DNA from: Dactylis glomerata
Lineage: Eukaryota > Streptophyta > Magnoliopsida > Poales > Poaceae
NCBI GenBank assembly: GCA_007115705.1
Contig: QXEO01000546.1
Coordinates: 13,506,010 to 13,570,009, forward strand
Length of the DNA stretch: 64,000 nucleotides
Reading direction: 5' to 3'
In this document: piece by piece, positions 1-11,594 of the stretch
Layout: each line of letters starts with the position of its first letter
Numbering within the stretch: the stretch's first letter is position 1
Translations under genes and position numbers: made by a program
The notes under the pieces: generated by a model
The model's database searches: none
What the model saw: the letters and a program-made list of their open reading frames with translations, nothing else
What the model was told of the DNA's origin: nothing

Positions 1-496
1 ATATATTCGGCACGCAGGCCATTTAAATGTAAAGACAACCATATGGCTCCTGCCGGTTGTTTATAACTTACAAAAAGGATCATCGCATACAATTTGTAAC
101 ATAAACAATTTAACCATATCACATCACATGCCCTGCAAAAACAAGTTAGACGTTTCTAATTTGTCTTGCATATTTTACGTGGTTTGGGGCTTTCTAGGAA
201 GAACCGTTCTTACCTACGAACATGAAACCACAACGGTGATAAAAATATTATTAACAACTATTTGTAAAATAGATCATAATTATAGTGGGAGAAACGTGCA
301 CCCGCAAAGTCACATATGCCGAAGCATGTTAAGTGCGGGACAAGTCTCGTGAACGTGGTCACATAAGGTTAGTCTCGGGCAGCTTCAATCCCACTATGCC
401 ACTATGATCCAAAATACAAAAAAATTGCAATAACACGGCCATCAACGCCCACATCCACATGTGTTCTAACCGTGCATACCAGCTACGCATAGAGAT
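1..496 (-). mobile_element. 5' untranslated leader of an Angela/BARE-type Copia element
   Basis: This is the internal leader of a minus-strand Copia element that continues off the left edge. It is assigned by position: it lies directly inside a reverse-complemented tRNA-Met primer site and LTR. The text also resembles the leaders of Angela/WIS/BARE elements as I recall them. No coding sequence is visible; short open frames here have no recognisable domain. Confidence 0.6.
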
Positions 497-510
497 GGCT
501 CTGATACCAC
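497..510 (-). other. Primer-binding site (initiator tRNA-Met)
   Basis: The plus strand reads GGCTCTGATACCAC. Its reverse complement, GTGGTATCAGAGCC, matches the 3' end complement of initiator tRNA-Met, the primer used by most plant Copia elements. It directly abuts the LTR that starts at 511, which fixes the element orientation as minus. Confidence 0.85.
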
Positions 511-2191
511 TGATGGGTTCGTAGCATAGAAAACAAAAATTTTCCTACGCAAGAACACATAAACTAGCCAAGATACTCTACGAGGTGGTAGCAACAGAGA
601 CTAACCCTCGACGACCGTAAGCGGGGATTACGTTCCCGCACAAACGTTGACGATGGAGAGTCGATGTAGACGCACGTAGTCGACGTAGTTGTTCACTTGA
701 CGTAGTCGACGTAGTGGTTCACTTGACAATCACAAGATTGTGTACACGGCGCCACAAGTGGCAGCGCCCCCGTGCTCGGTCACACGTACAGCTCGACGTC
801 GACTCCTCCACGCCCTTGGTCCAGCGGGGCAGCGGAAGAAGGGATCCGCCGGACACTCCACCACATACTTCTCCAAGTGTATGAACTACGAACTACAATT
901 CCGGCAGAGCTTCGCTAAGCAGAGACGGAAATTGGGCAGCAACTATGCGAGGGAGGGGAGGATCAAGAAGTGTGTGAAGAGGGAGAAGAGGGGCTCCTTT
1001 TATAGGAGAAGAGGTGGCAGCCCCAAGGAGGGGGTGGCCGGCCAAGGGGAGGACTCTCCTCCTCTTCATGTCCCTCTTCATGGTGGTAACCCCCTCATCA
1101 ACATGAGGTAACCCCCCATTTAATTTTTGCATGACATTCATGCTAATTAAAATTCACACTAATTGAATTAATAAAACATTTTATTTCTTTAATATTTGTT
1201 AATTCAATCAATTAACAAACATTAACAAATACCCCCTTGAGTTATTTTGATATACCGAAACAGTTTTGGTGCTTTTCTGAAACAACCCTCATGCTGTCCT
1301 GTAATTCGATCGGAGTATCGTATCCACTCAAAAACGACGGCGAACCTTAAGTGTGTCACCCTACAGTTCGTGAATAACGTGGACATGATCGAGACTCCTC
1401 TCCGATCAATAATCATCAGCGGGATCTGGAAATCCATGATGACTCCCACTTACTCAACGATGAACTAGTGATCGTGTGAACCAGTAACGAACATAGTTAA
1501 TTCCTTTTGTCTCGCGATATTATTACTTGTCCGAGATCCGATCATTTGGTATCAACCATACCTAGTTCGATCTCGTTCCCGACAAGTCTCTTTACTCGTT
1601 CCGTGATAATGCATTCCTGTGACCTAGTCACATGCTTGCAAGCGATTCTAATGCAATATCACCGAGAAGGGCTCAGAGAATATCTTCCCGTGATCGGGTC
1701 GGACAAATTCCACTCTTGATCCATGAGCCTCAACTAATACTTTCAGAATACCCAAATCAACCTTTATAATCACCCTGTGACGGTGTGACGTTTGATATCA
1801 TCAAAGCACTCTTCCGGTATCAGTGATTAACATGATCTCATGGTCTGAGGATTAGAACTATTTCGTATGAGTTTGATATAGAAATGAACTTGATGACTTG
1901 ATCGTTTTGCTATTCATACTAAGGGTGTGAGTGTTCATCATATCAGTCTTCTAATGATATGACCCCATTATTAACAACATCCAATGTTCATGATCAGAAA
2001 ACCTTGATCATAAGTTAATCAATGAGCTAGTATAAAAGAGAGGCTTTACTAGGAACCTTTTCAGTTTATTAATCACACAAGTATTAATGTTTCCGATTAA
2101 TACAATTCTAGCATGAGAAATAAACATTTATCATAAACATGGAATATGATAATAACCACTTTATTATTGCTTCTCGGGCATATTCCCTTCA
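511..2191 (-). repeat. 5' LTR of Angela/WIS/BARE-type Copia retrotransposon
   Basis: An LTR of about 1.68 kb runs from TGATGGGTTCG (511) to a terminus near 2191. The right end (TTTATTATTGCTTCTCGGGCATATTCC) is a slightly mutated reverse complement of the Angela/BARE LTR start. A TATA box (CCTATAAAAGG on the minus strand) lies at 996-1006. The LTR end falls inside an older Copia pol at 2192, so this element inserted into that one. Its other LTR is outside the window, so the target duplication cannot be checked. The family name comes from recall of the terminal sequence, not from alignment. Confidence 0.75.
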
Positions 2192-4615
2192 CGATCCCGC
2201 CTGGTACACTGATACGGCGGCTACCGATCACTTTACCAACGACCTCGCCAAGCTCTCCGTCTGCGAGCCCTACAACGGCAAGGATCAAGTGCAAACTGCA
2301 AACGGTTCAGGTATGCGCATTAAACATATTGGTCATTCTATTATTTTCTCATCATCACATCCACTTCATCTCAAAAATATCCTTCATGTTCCTGACATCA
2401 CACGTAATCTCTTCTCCGTCAAAAAATTTACACATGATAATAACGTCTTCTTTGAATTTCGTCCTTGGTATTTTCTTATTAAGGATCGGGCTTCGAGAAA
2501 CGTTCTTCTTAGAGGAGGTTGATGTGGTGAGCTTTATCGTCTTGATGAGAAGTCTGTCAAGCAAGCTTTCAGCGGTGTCAGAGTTTCCCGTGAGTAGTGG
2601 CACTCACGTTTAGGACACCCCGCCACCCCCATAGTTCAACATGTTCACCACAGTCATGAGCTTCCCTCAGTGTCAGTTAATAAAGCTGTAGTGTGTGATG
2701 TCTATCAGCAAGGCAAGAGTCATCAATTACCGTTTTCTTTGTCAACTCGTGTTACTACTTCCCCTTTAGAGATTATATATTCAGATGTTTGGGGCCCTGG
2801 CCCTATTTCTACCAGTGGACATGAATATTATGTGAGTTTTGTCGATGCTTACAGTCGCTTTACATGGCTCTACTTGCTAAAACGCAAATCTGATGTCTTT
2901 CATGTCTTTATTGAGTTTCAAAAACATGTTGAACGTCTCTTAGACAAGAAAATTATCCATATCCAGTCGGATTGGGGGGGGGGGGGAGGGGGGTTGAATA
3001 TCATCGTCTAAACAAGTTCTTTACTGATCTTGGTATTTCACATCGAGTTTCTTGTCCTCATACACATCAACAGAACGGCACTGCTGAACGCAAACATAGA
3101 CACATTGTTGAAACTGGTTTAACTCTTCTTGCACATGCCTCGACGCCGTATCGCTTCTGGGGTGATGCTTTTTCCACAGCGTGTTTCCTCATTAATCGCT
3201 TGCCTAGCCGTGTCATTAATATGGAGACTCCTCTTGAGCGCCTCCTTGGAGAGACGCCTGATTATACTTTTCTCAAAGTCTTTGGTTGTGCATGCTGGCC
3301 GCATCTCCGCCCATATAATCATCGCAAGCTTGAGTTCCATTCTAAACAATGTGTCTTCCTTGGTTATAGTTCGATCCATAAAGGCTACAAGTGTCTCCAT
3401 ATTCCTACCAACCGAGTGTATATCTCTCGTGATGTTGTTTTCGATGAGACAGTTTTTCCCTTTGCTCACTTACCACAAAACTCCACCATACCGTCTATCG
3501 TTACAACTCCTCCGACTCCTGACCAATTTGTTGATGCCGCATATACACCGTCTTTTTTGCCTAACCATGGTGCAGGTGTTGGAAGAGGAGCTCATCTCGA
3601 GCTATTGGATGATGAAGATCCAGTCGACGTGCCCGTGATCACGTCGATCACATGCATGGCGCTGGCCATGCACCCGAGGCCGACCTACCCCCGCCCGGCT
3701 CGCCTCCAGCTGGGCCGCCATCTGCCGGCCCGTCTACGCCCGAGCGCTCGCCTAGTATAGCGGCCTCCTCCACATCCCCAGCCTTGCTGTCGGCTGTCAT
3801 GCCGTCTGCGACGCCGTCAGCATCACCTGCTTCTCCTCCTGGTATGACCACTAGACTTATGCGTGGTGTTCGTCAGCCTACGAAGCGGATAGATGGTACC
3901 GTTGCTTGGAATGCATCTCGGGATGTTGATCTTGTTCATAATGAGCCCCGCAATCATCATGATGCTATGACTTGTGCTCACTGGCGTGCTGCTATGGAGA
4001 CTGAATATTCTCCTCTCCAAGCCAACAAGACTTGGCGACTCGTTCCTCCTCGCCATGGAATTAATATCATTGACTGCAAGTGGGTCTTTAAGATCAAGCA
4101 GGAATCTGATGGTACTATTGAGAGATACAAAGCACGCTTGGTTGCAAAGGGGTTTAAGTAGAGATATGGACTTGACTATGAGGATACCTTCAGCCCTGTT
4201 GTCAAGTCCACTACTATTCGGTTACTACTGTCTATGGCTCTTACACGTGGATGGCATCTTCGGCAGCTCGATATTCAGAATACCTTCCTGCATGGCGTTC
4301 TTGAGGAGGAGGTATACATGCGCAAACGATTTTAACTTGAGAATACTAATGATGTATCTTGAGGATTCATCATGTCCTGGTTATATTTGTCGACTTGATA
4401 AGGCTCTCTATGGCCTGAAACAGGCTCCTCGTGCTTGGCATGCTCGGTTGAGTGCTGTTCTTTCTGGTTTTGGGTTTGTTGCATCTACTGCTGACACTTC
4501 CCTCTTTATTCTTCAGAGGCCTAAGATCACTATATTCTTGCTTGTCTATGTTGATGATATTATTGTGGTGAGTTCCTCCTCTACTGCTAGTGATCGCCTC
4601 CTTGTCCAGCTGGGG
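2192..4615 (+). pseudogene. Decayed Copia pol (protease, integrase, RT)
   Basis: Copia order is visible across several frames. The protease region has WYTDTAATDHF, where the usual D-[ST]-G is DTA, so the active-site Gly is lost (about 2199-2230). A GAG-pre-integrase stretch with CDVYQQGKSHQLPF follows near 2700. The integrase core (SDVWGP near 2790; HQQNGTAERKHRHI near 3070) is broken by a G-rich run at 2972-2993. The RT carries CKWVFKIK (about 4078), LDKALYGLKQAPRAWH (about 4396) and the catalytic YVDDII (about 4548). There are stops near 2520, 4159 and 4333. The 5' part is cut by the Copia LTR at 2191. RNase H and the 3' LTR are missing: the sequence switches to DUF26-like DNA near 4616. 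No family name is assigned. Confidence 0.85.
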
Positions 4616-5202
4616 TCCTCGACACCGGCACCTCCTCGCCCAGCGAGGATGCCTTCCGTGAGCTCCTCATCCTCTGGGGCGCGAGCTCGGGCGACCACAC
4701 CGCATTCTACTACGACGCCAACCTGCACCACATGCTCGTCACCATAGCGCAGGCCGTGGCTCAGCGCGCGGCCGCAGAAATCACCGGGGCGCGGATGGTA
4801 GCCACCGCGGACGCGACCACCGAGACGTGGATGGCGAGAGGCAACTCCTCTTATTACGTGCAGAGCAAGGTACGGGTGGTGGCACAGTGCGCGAGGGACG
4901 TCGCGGCGGCGGACTGCGTCCGGTGCCTGCAGGACTCGGCGCGAGCCGTCGACTGGGAGCTCGACGCCCTCCGACCCCTGCGGAAGACGCCGCGAGCCCG
5001 GGAATGGAAGCTCGACGCCGCCCGCGGCGTCGTGGCCGCCGTGGTAGGCTTCAACTGCCACGTACGCGTCGAGGTCACCATTTTTGCGCGCTCTGATACA
5101 GCATTTTTTTTCCCCAACAGTTCTCAGATTGGTCGTAGTATGTCTGGTAATATTTGCGCTGCGACCGGGGTACATCTGAATCTGAAGCACCGGGTACATT
5201 AA
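4616..5202 (+). pseudogene. DUF26/Gnk2-domain (cysteine-rich secretory repeat) gene fragment A
   Basis: The translated frame through 4732-5202 contains CARDVAAADCVRCLQDSAR, a C-x8-C-x2-C signature. That signature is diagnostic of the DUF26 (stress-antifung/Gnk2) domain of plant cysteine-rich secreted proteins and receptor kinases. It ends with GVVAAVVGFNC, the usual end of one domain. There is no signal peptide or start codon in context, because the upstream sequence is Copia. After 5090 the frame runs into low-similarity sequence. It is therefore one DUF26 domain without its 5' exon. The 3' flank to about 5385 also matches the flank of fragment B (8560-8789), which shows the fragments derive from one duplicated gene. 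Confidence 0.75.
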
Positions 5203-6589
5203 TCTCTAGTTGGTTAATTTTACAATCAGCGGCATGCTCGTGGCATCTGCTAACTAGCTAGAAATTGTTTTCTTACATGCATAATACTAGAGTACTACTA
5301 CGTAGTATATTCTAATTAAGTCAGAAATGCAAGATTCAGATTCAATTTTATTTTAAATAGATATCTTGATTATCTTAATAGGGGAGCAGCTCGCACTTTG
5401 ATCGCAATTATGGATGACGTCGGACTAAGCTGCAACAAATTCCACGGCAAACGCAGAGGGCTCAATCTGGGCTCTATCGTCACCTGTTTGCGTCCAGGAC
5501 CGTCTATGTTTTCCTTTTTTTCCTTTGTACGTAGTTCCCAGGTTATCGTTCATGACCAGTCTGTGTGTGGGGTGCAAGTAGTACTTCGTTTTTAGTTTCA
5601 TATAGTCATGAATTTCTAAGTTTTAGGAGTACTTAGCAAATGCATGCATGGCTGCATGAATGGCACCCGCTGTCTGAAGTTAGAACCTCTGAAGAAGTGG
5701 TAAAATTTGCCTGCTGCTTGCACGATCGACCTGTACACCAAAACATATTTGATCTACCCTGACCACTGACCAGCAGGATATCTATCTCTGGGAAGAGTTA
5801 CCAATTAAAACAAGTTTCAAAATCCTGATGGACTAGGAAAAATTGACGCATCCCTTCTTCCCATTCTCCGTTGGCGCTACTGGTCGATGATAATTAGTTA
5901 ATTCATACAAACTTGGTGTGTTCCAGTGAATGAGCTCTGCCATTATCTGGCGCTACAGGCGCCCATGACAGTCGCCCGGTAAACGGACACTACATACATC
6001 AATGAACACTTGGTCTACTGATCTAGACCCGTCGTACGTAGCTCGGTACACTTTACAAGCAAGTTCTGAAGTCTCTGAACATTTTTTGAACAGTCAGAGC
6101 TGAGTCAGCTGACCATCAGTAGTATGTTGTCGGTGCTGAAAAGTGGGAACAAAATGCAGGTTCTTGTCGAGTACCACAGCGTGAGCATGGCGACGGGTCA
6201 GGCAGCCATGTGCCCCTCAACAACCCGAGGGGCTGAAGTTTATCACCGCGTTCCTGCGCGGGCGAGCAACTTCGAACAATGGAAATTACGTTTAAATAGA
6301 TCACACAAAAATCATGAGCTTATTTTGATCGGTTTCCGGTTGAGGGGTCAACACGAGGTAGCAACACATCGTCATACCTTTCCGTACAATTACAATATTC
6401 ATCGCACTGCAAAGGATTCTTTTGCTAAATCTTGAGTCAAGTATGTGAATGTGGCAATGTGCACTTTAAATTAGGATTTGACTTGTGCTACATACTCACT
6501 TCCAAAAACTCGTAGAGGAAAAGTTGTGGGGTGATGAGTACGACAAAAAAATGTAAGTGGGAAAAGTGGCGAGTGCCCATTAAACACAA
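5203..6589. other. Non-coding flank; DUF26 3' flank then unassigned sequence
   Basis: Up to about 5385 this is the diverged 3' flank of the DUF26 fragment; shared landmarks with 8590-8787 include a common 'GTTGGTTAA..GACAAT..AGCGGCATG' stretch. From 5386 to 6589 I see no domain-bearing frame, no terminal repeats and no element ends. The last part, 6590-6640, is the 3' flank of the peroxidase and recurs at 17860-17950. Confidence 0.4.
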
Positions 6590-6813
6590 AAACATGAAGA
6601 TCTCATAAATAATATAAGTACAATGATAAATTTTAGTAAAATCCACCGAAGCACAAGAATGAATAAAAACATTAATGAAAAATACATAAGAATTTCAAAA
6701 TTGCACAAACAAACAAAAAACAAGGTTATTCTGATCGTTTCCCGGTGTGATGAAGAGCCATGATGATCAAAGCACCATTCAATGTAGTCTCGATTTCGTA
6801 GGATCAACAATCT

Positions 6814-8000
6814 CTAGTTGATGAGCCGACAGTTCTTTCTGATCTCCCCATTAGCACTGGTCTTCACCCCGATGCTGCCCATCTTCCTCATGGCTTGCTT
6901 GAACTTTGCCTCCCACAAATATGGGATCAAATTCTCTTTCACCAACCTCTTTGTCTTGGATGACTCGAGCGCGGCATCTGATGTGAACAACACCTCATGG
7001 TTGAGCACATTCTTGTAGTATTTGTTGTCTAGAATTGTAGGGGTCTTGAAGTCTTGGTCCACTGTGGAGCTACTGCTCTTGCACTTCCTTGTCACCAACT
7101 TGGCAAACTTAGAGTTCATGGCCATTGGGTCAGAGGCGTTGCGCGGGAGACGGTCGGCGAAAGACGAGCAGTGGGAGATCCCGACGGAGTGCGCTCCGGA
7201 TAGGGTGACCATCTCGTCGAGGTTGAGCCCCTTGGCTGCGAACATAGCCTCGAGCAATGTGACATTGGCGAAGGGAGGGGGCAGGTTGAAGAGGGTCTCG
7301 CTCTCCGAAGAGACACGTCCGTCGTAGCGTCCCGCCGGCATTTCAAAGTAGACCTTCTTGTTGCTGAGGAAGTAGGTGGCGTCACGCCCGGCATAGGCTA
7401 GAATGTCCGCGCACGAGACGACACCCTTGCACTTGGCCTCGAGCTTGGTCTTGATCTTGTCGATCACTTCAAAGCCACGGAGGCTGCCTATGTTAGGGAG
7501 GCCAAACTTCTCGGTTCGTTCATTAGCCGAGGTCTTGTCAAGAAGGACCGACCCATCACAACCCTAAATTGAAGATATATAAATTTTCTCGTTCCAAATT
7601 GTAAACTTGTATGCTAGTTATATTTGAGAGCAGATCGGTAATAAGCATGTTAGCATAGAAACAAATGATAGATCAATGTTTTAAAGAAAAAAATTAGATC
7701 AATATTCTTATATATAACTATATATACCTGAACAAAACAGTCGTGAAAGAAGAGACGGATAAGCCCGGCGCCGATGCCGCGGTTGCGTTTAATCTCCTCC
7801 TGCACAACGTCCCTCACGATTTTCTCTGCTCCTTTGCAAGTCTTGTAGTAGTGAGCGTAGTTGAGCCTCGGGACAGCAGGAGGACTGCTCTGTTTGGTTG
7901 CCGATAATGGGTAGGGATACCCGTAGCTCGCTTGGCATGTGTGGGCGACGCAACCAAGAAATGCTAGCAGCAGAGCCAAGGCGGCAAGCTTGCTAGCCAT
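6814..8000 (-). CDS. Class III secretory peroxidase, two exons, apparently intact
   Basis: This gene encodes a heme peroxidase of the plant secretory class (EC 1.11.1.7), acting in the apoplast or vacuole on phenolics with H2O2. Exon 1 is 8000-7728 and exon 2 is 7563-6814. The 164-bp phase-0 intron has CAG|GTATAT and TTTAG|GG borders. The spliced protein is about 340 residues, normal for the family. Residues 1-24 form a signal peptide (MASKLAALALLLAFLGCVAH). The distal heme pocket is RLFFHDCFVQ (ending at residue 91), continued by GCDGSVLL across the intron. VSCADIL and the proximal-His motif SGAHSVGISHC follow. All eight disulfide cysteines of the family appear present, ending in KNCRLIN. 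A TATA box lies about 80 bp upstream. Known family genes often have three introns; this one has one. Its promoter and signal peptide recur in a relic at 17857-18320. No frameshift is seen, so it may be functional. The subfamily is not assignable by eye. Confidence 0.9.
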
Positions 8001-8078
8001 GGTAGTTATAGCTCGCTAGACAGTGGAGGAGGGATTCAGATGAAGATGGGTGAAGGAAACTTGGAGTGTTGCAGGTCT

Positions 8079-8086
8079 ACTTATAG
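8079..8086 (-). promoter_or_regulatory. TATA box of the peroxidase gene
   Basis: CTATAAGT on the minus strand lies about 80 bp upstream of the peroxidase ATG, giving a plausible 5' UTR of roughly 50 nt. The same box and surroundings are conserved in the relic copy near 18120-18127. Confidence 0.6.
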
Positions 8087-8299
8087 GTCCAGCGGGACTT
8101 TCAGAACATGCATGCACGACCTATTAATGCAATATATTGTTTCTCTTATGGTAGGTGAAATGTTGTGTGTTTAAATGTCAAGCTGGAACATAACGTTGGA
8201 ATTAAAATTAAAAAGAGAATTCTGTCTGGAACATGGAGAGCATAATCTCACACACGGCTCAAATGGTTGGCATTGGCTTTGTCATTTGCTCGATACTGG

Positions 8300-8789
8300 G
8301 CGCACCTGTCGTTGATTAAGTTTTCTGTTAAGTGTATAACATCGTGAGAGAGTGCAAGGAAGGAGAGTAATATCGTGGCCGCGGTGGTGGGCTTCAACTG
8401 CTACCAACGACTTCGAGAACTCCACTGCGCTTGACTTTGAGTAATATGCATCAATATGACAATATCTCTTCACGTTCCAAAAGAAACTACCAAACAGTTC
8501 CGATATTGGCTGTATTACTTCTGCAAGTAATTGTACTCTGATTTCTGAAGTAGCAGGTACGTTAGTTTCTAGTTGGTTAAGTTTGACAATTAGCGGCATG
8601 TTCGTACACCCCACTTGGAATTTGCTATTGAGAAATGATTTTCTTCTCCTGGAAATAATACATAATTAATTGTTTAGTATGCTTTCGCTTCAATTTTCTT
8701 GTGCACATATACTATATATTAATGAGGTCAGAAGTACAATATATAACTTTGGATTCACTTTATTGTACAAATAAACTCCTATCTTAGTT
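8300..8789 (+). pseudogene. DUF26 gene fragment B (3' end and 3' flank only)
   Basis: The stretch at 8379-8420 encodes VAAVVGFNCYQR, matching the C-terminal end of fragment A's DUF26 domain. After that the frame stops. The following roughly 380 bp match the 3' flank of fragment A, and the 5' part (8283-8550) matches fragment D at 23680-24020. No start or catalytic region is left, so it is a relic. It lies directly upstream of the intact peroxidase, in opposite orientation, as fragment D does relative to the second peroxidase copy. Confidence 0.65.
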
Positions 8790-9484
8790 CACTACCGGAT
8801 TTCTACTCTTTGCCGAGTGTTGCACTCGGGAAAAATCCATCGTCAAAGTCTTTTTTTAAAGGAAAACTGTAGGGGAAAACCCCTAAAGGAATTTTATTAA
8901 AACTCAAAGAAGGCTTTACAAATATTTACAAGAGTGAGTTAGAAAGAAAAGGAGAAAAAATTATTGCAGAAGAGAGTCAATCCATTTTGACAACTCTAAC
9001 AAGATCCTCCCTTTCACTCTATGCTTATGCAGAGTGAGATCATGAATAAAGGCCCCTTCCAGCTTCTAAAAGTAGGTAGAACTGTCGTTAAAGTTTGTTT
9101 TCCGAGGGTTTTCACGTCGAAACTCGGCAAAGAGTTTGCCTAGTGTATTTCTTCCTCCATCGGTGGAAACATCAACTTCACACGGAGAGATGGCCCAAAC
9201 GGAAAAGTCACGTGGCAAACAACGTTGCTGTGTGTATAGATGTTATACACGGCAAACGAGGTTGCCGTGTGTATGGACGCTATATACGGCAAACATCACA
9301 CATGTTTGCCGAGTGTCATAGAAAAGTGAACGGCAAAATTTCCCTTTGTTGAGTGTTTCTTGAAAACACAAGGCAAAGATTTCCTTGTTTGCCAAGTGTT
9401 GGGAAAAAACTCGGCAAAGCCGCTCAGAATCTTCCATGTGGCACCTTTGCGGGTTGTAACTATGCCGAGTGTTACACTCTGCAA
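8790..9484. mobile_element. CACTA transposon fragment with 'TTTGCCGAGTG' subterminal repeats
   Basis: It starts with CACTACCGGATTTC, typical of a CACTA terminal inverted repeat. Subterminal motifs TTGCCGAGTGT, in both orientations, are scattered through 8810-8825, 9120-9140, 9300-9315 and 9410-9480. The opposite terminus (ending in ..GTAGTG) is not found before the poly-C run at 9485, so only one end is preserved. No transposase coding sequence is visible. It inserted into the 3' flank of DUF26 fragment B. Confidence 0.65.
8850..9084 (-). mobile_element. Small retroposon-like insertion inside the CACTA fragment
   Basis: A 235-bp segment begins on the plus strand with a T run, i.e. a reverse-complemented A tail. 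It is bounded by TCGTCAAAGT (8840-8849) and TCGTTAAAGT (9085-9094), an imperfect 10-bp direct repeat that looks like a target duplication. Tail plus variable-length duplication suggests LINE or SINE retroposition. I do not recognise the family. Confidence 0.4.
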
Positions 9485-9504
9485 CCCCCCCCCCCCCCCC
9501 CCCC
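9485..9504. repeat. Homopolymer run of 20 C
   Basis: An uninterrupted C tract marks the right edge of recognisable CACTA sequence. Such runs are error-prone in sequencing, so its exact length is unreliable. Confidence 0.9.
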
Positions 9505-9739
9505 ACCATCCATTTTTTTACTGTATTTTAATTTAATCCATGCAACAAATTTATCACAGTTTATACATTTGACTGAATCTTGTAACTTAGTTTGTTAGAT
9601 GGATCTTATATGAAATATAGATGAAAGTTTATCTTTCTCTTTGTAATTATGAATAATACATCAGATAAACTTTGTATTTTCAATGTAGTAATCTCTGATG
9701 AAAACATTGATGAAACTGCATAAAACTATGTATAAACTT

Positions 9740-10001
9740 CCGACACTGGCACCTCCTCGCCCAGCGAGGACACCTACCCTGAGCTCCTCATCCTCTGGGT
9801 TCGAGCTCGGGCGACCACGACACCGTATTATACTGCCACGCCAGCATGCACCACATGCTCGTTGCCATAGCTCAGGCCGTGGCGCAGCGGGCCGCCGCGA
9901 AAATTTCCGGGGCGCCGATGTTGGCCACGGCAGACGCGACCACCGAGACGTCGGGCAACTCTTCTTACTACCTGAAGAGCAAGGTACGGATGGTGGCGCA
10001 T
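9740..10001 (+). pseudogene. DUF26 gene fragment C (5' part of the domain)
   Basis: This matches fragment A from its first base ('CGACACYGGCACCTCCTCGCCCAGC', 4619 versus 9741) through the segment encoding SSYY.KSKVRMVA. It stops just before the cysteine signature, so the conserved C-x8-C-x2-C part is missing. One difference from fragment A is a deletion in the codons after 'ETS'. It supports tandem duplication of the DUF26 gene followed by truncation. Confidence 0.65.
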
Positions 10002-10984
10002 GTTAGCTTAATCTTGCCCTAATGCGGTGTGATTAGTATTTGTGCATAGAGTCTAGGTAATAATAATACTACTACTACTGTACTAGTTGGTGTCTCGTAC
10101 ACGAGCATGTTAATTAGGTCGTGTCCTATTAGGAGTTAGTTATTTTCTTCAACCTATATTACTCTTCGATAATATGGATGATGTATCTCACATTAAAATA
10201 TGTCTTTATACATCGTGAAGAGTATTATGAGTTGGAGGAAGTAGTTGTTTTTGGTAAGGTTTGCTTTACATACGAGTCCTATAGTTTGAGTAGTTTAATT
10301 AGATCGGTGGTGTTATGCATGTATATATACACGTGCACCCTAAAGAAGCTTGTAACACCCAAAAAAAAGAAAATAAATAGAAAAATTTAGAGCGTGCGAT
10401 ACGCACGCTTGGCGATAAATTTTGTATCCGCGTGTATTCGTCTAGTACACTTCAAATTTGAGTATTTGATGATAGATTTTTTACATTGCATAATCGCGAC
10501 ATCATTTTATTAGCGATCAGTAAATACTGAATTTATTTGATGTAACTGGAGATCTGGTGAACAGTTTACTAATTTTGCATAGTAGTTTTTTGCATTGCAT
10601 AATTATGTCGTTATTTATATTTTGATCAACAAATATGGAAATTTATTCAACATAACTGGAGAACCGATGAAGGCAATATGCATCACTTCGATACAGAGGT
10701 CCCGAGGCTTCCGTTCTTCACTTTGGATACCGGCAATGGTGCTCCTGACGCTTCTGTTCTTCTTTATTTCTTTGACACCTTTACCATTTTTCCAAAGGGA
10801 GTGATACCGACAATGGTGCTCCCAATGCTTCCGTTCTTCTTTATTTTGTCTCCATGCTGGCGGTACTGATCTCGGAGGAGCTGGAGCTTCTTAACATCAC
10901 TGGCACCTTGCTTCAATGATACGAAGATGATTATTTGTTCATCCATACCAACTTGTGTATTCCACTAATGAATTGTCCATCTTA
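10002..10984. other. Non-coding, mostly AT-rich; one short palindrome
   Basis: No domain-bearing frame is seen. A 19-bp palindrome, AGCGTGCG-ATA-CGCACGCT, lies at 10391-10409. A CTAG follows about 30 bp downstream, vaguely like a Helitron 3' end, but the spacing is too large for the usual hairpin-CTRR arrangement. The rest, to 10984, shows nothing I can name. Confidence 0.35.
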
Positions 10985-11594
10985 ACTCACGTTACGCCCG
11001 AGGCAACACCAGGCGGCGATCAGATCTGTTCTTGCCTCCCGCCGGCGCCGCCACAGATCGCCACGTCTCTGTGGCCTTTGGGCCATGGGGGCGCGGTGGA
11101 TCTCGGCTCTCGTCGGTGGGAGGGCTCCATCCCTTGTTTTGAGGGCTCCGTTCTTCATTTTTAGGGTCAAGGTTTGTAGGGGCGGCGTTCAGATGGTGGT
11201 GGCGACGTCTCGTGCAATAAGGTCTCCCCGGCTTCAACCCCATCTCGGCGGCAACGTCGAGAGGCTTGTGGGAGTGGTGTGGTCTTTGAGGTTTCCGTCT
11301 GGCTATGGGGATCTTCGGATCGTCAAGGAGCTTCATCGGCAGTTCTTCCTTTTTCTTAAGCTCTGGGACGGATGTGGTCTTCCTGACCCGTTCGGCGACT
11401 TCCCGTCCGCAACCAACAACGTCAGGCTGACTCAGCGAGGAGCGGCAGCGGCGGCGCGCCGTCGACACGGTCTGGAGGTTGAAGATGAAGGGCTTCTCAA
11501 GGATTTCGTTGTAATTTTCGTTTTTCTTGGGATATTTTGTACTATTCGCTGTTTCTTTTAATGCCAGAGTTCAATTCGCAAAACAAAAAACTGA
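10985..11594 (+). mobile_element. GC-rich retroposon-like repeat with A-rich 3' end
   Basis: A GC-rich block ends in 'TTGTAATTTTCGTTTTTCTTGGGATATTTTGTACTATT..TTTTAATGCCAG' followed by an A-rich tail at 11580-11592. The terminal 110 bp recur at 14094-14210 with about 85-90% identity by eye. This suggests a non-LTR-derived repeat family with a fixed 3' end. Open frames on both strands (for example 11085-11561) have no recognisable domain and probably reflect GC content. Confidence 0.45.

Noticed and set aside
497..510. tRNA-like sequences (tRNA-Met and tRNA-Asp 3' ends) at the LTR edges
   Set aside because: They are 14-18-base primer-binding sites of retrotransposons, not tRNA genes; no cloverleaf is present.
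2972..2993. Gly-rich stretch in the Copia integrase frame
   Set aside because: It comes from a G homopolymer that shifts the frame, not from a protein feature.
4540..4760. Possible Copia RT-DUF26 fusion protein
   Set aside because: The Copia frame and the DUF26 frame differ at the junction, and the Copia reading beyond it is meaningless. It is a simple insertion boundary.
10391..10440. Possible Helitron 3' end (hairpin followed by CTAG)
   Set aside because: The hairpin lies about 30 bp from CTAG rather than about 10, and no matching 5' TC end was found.
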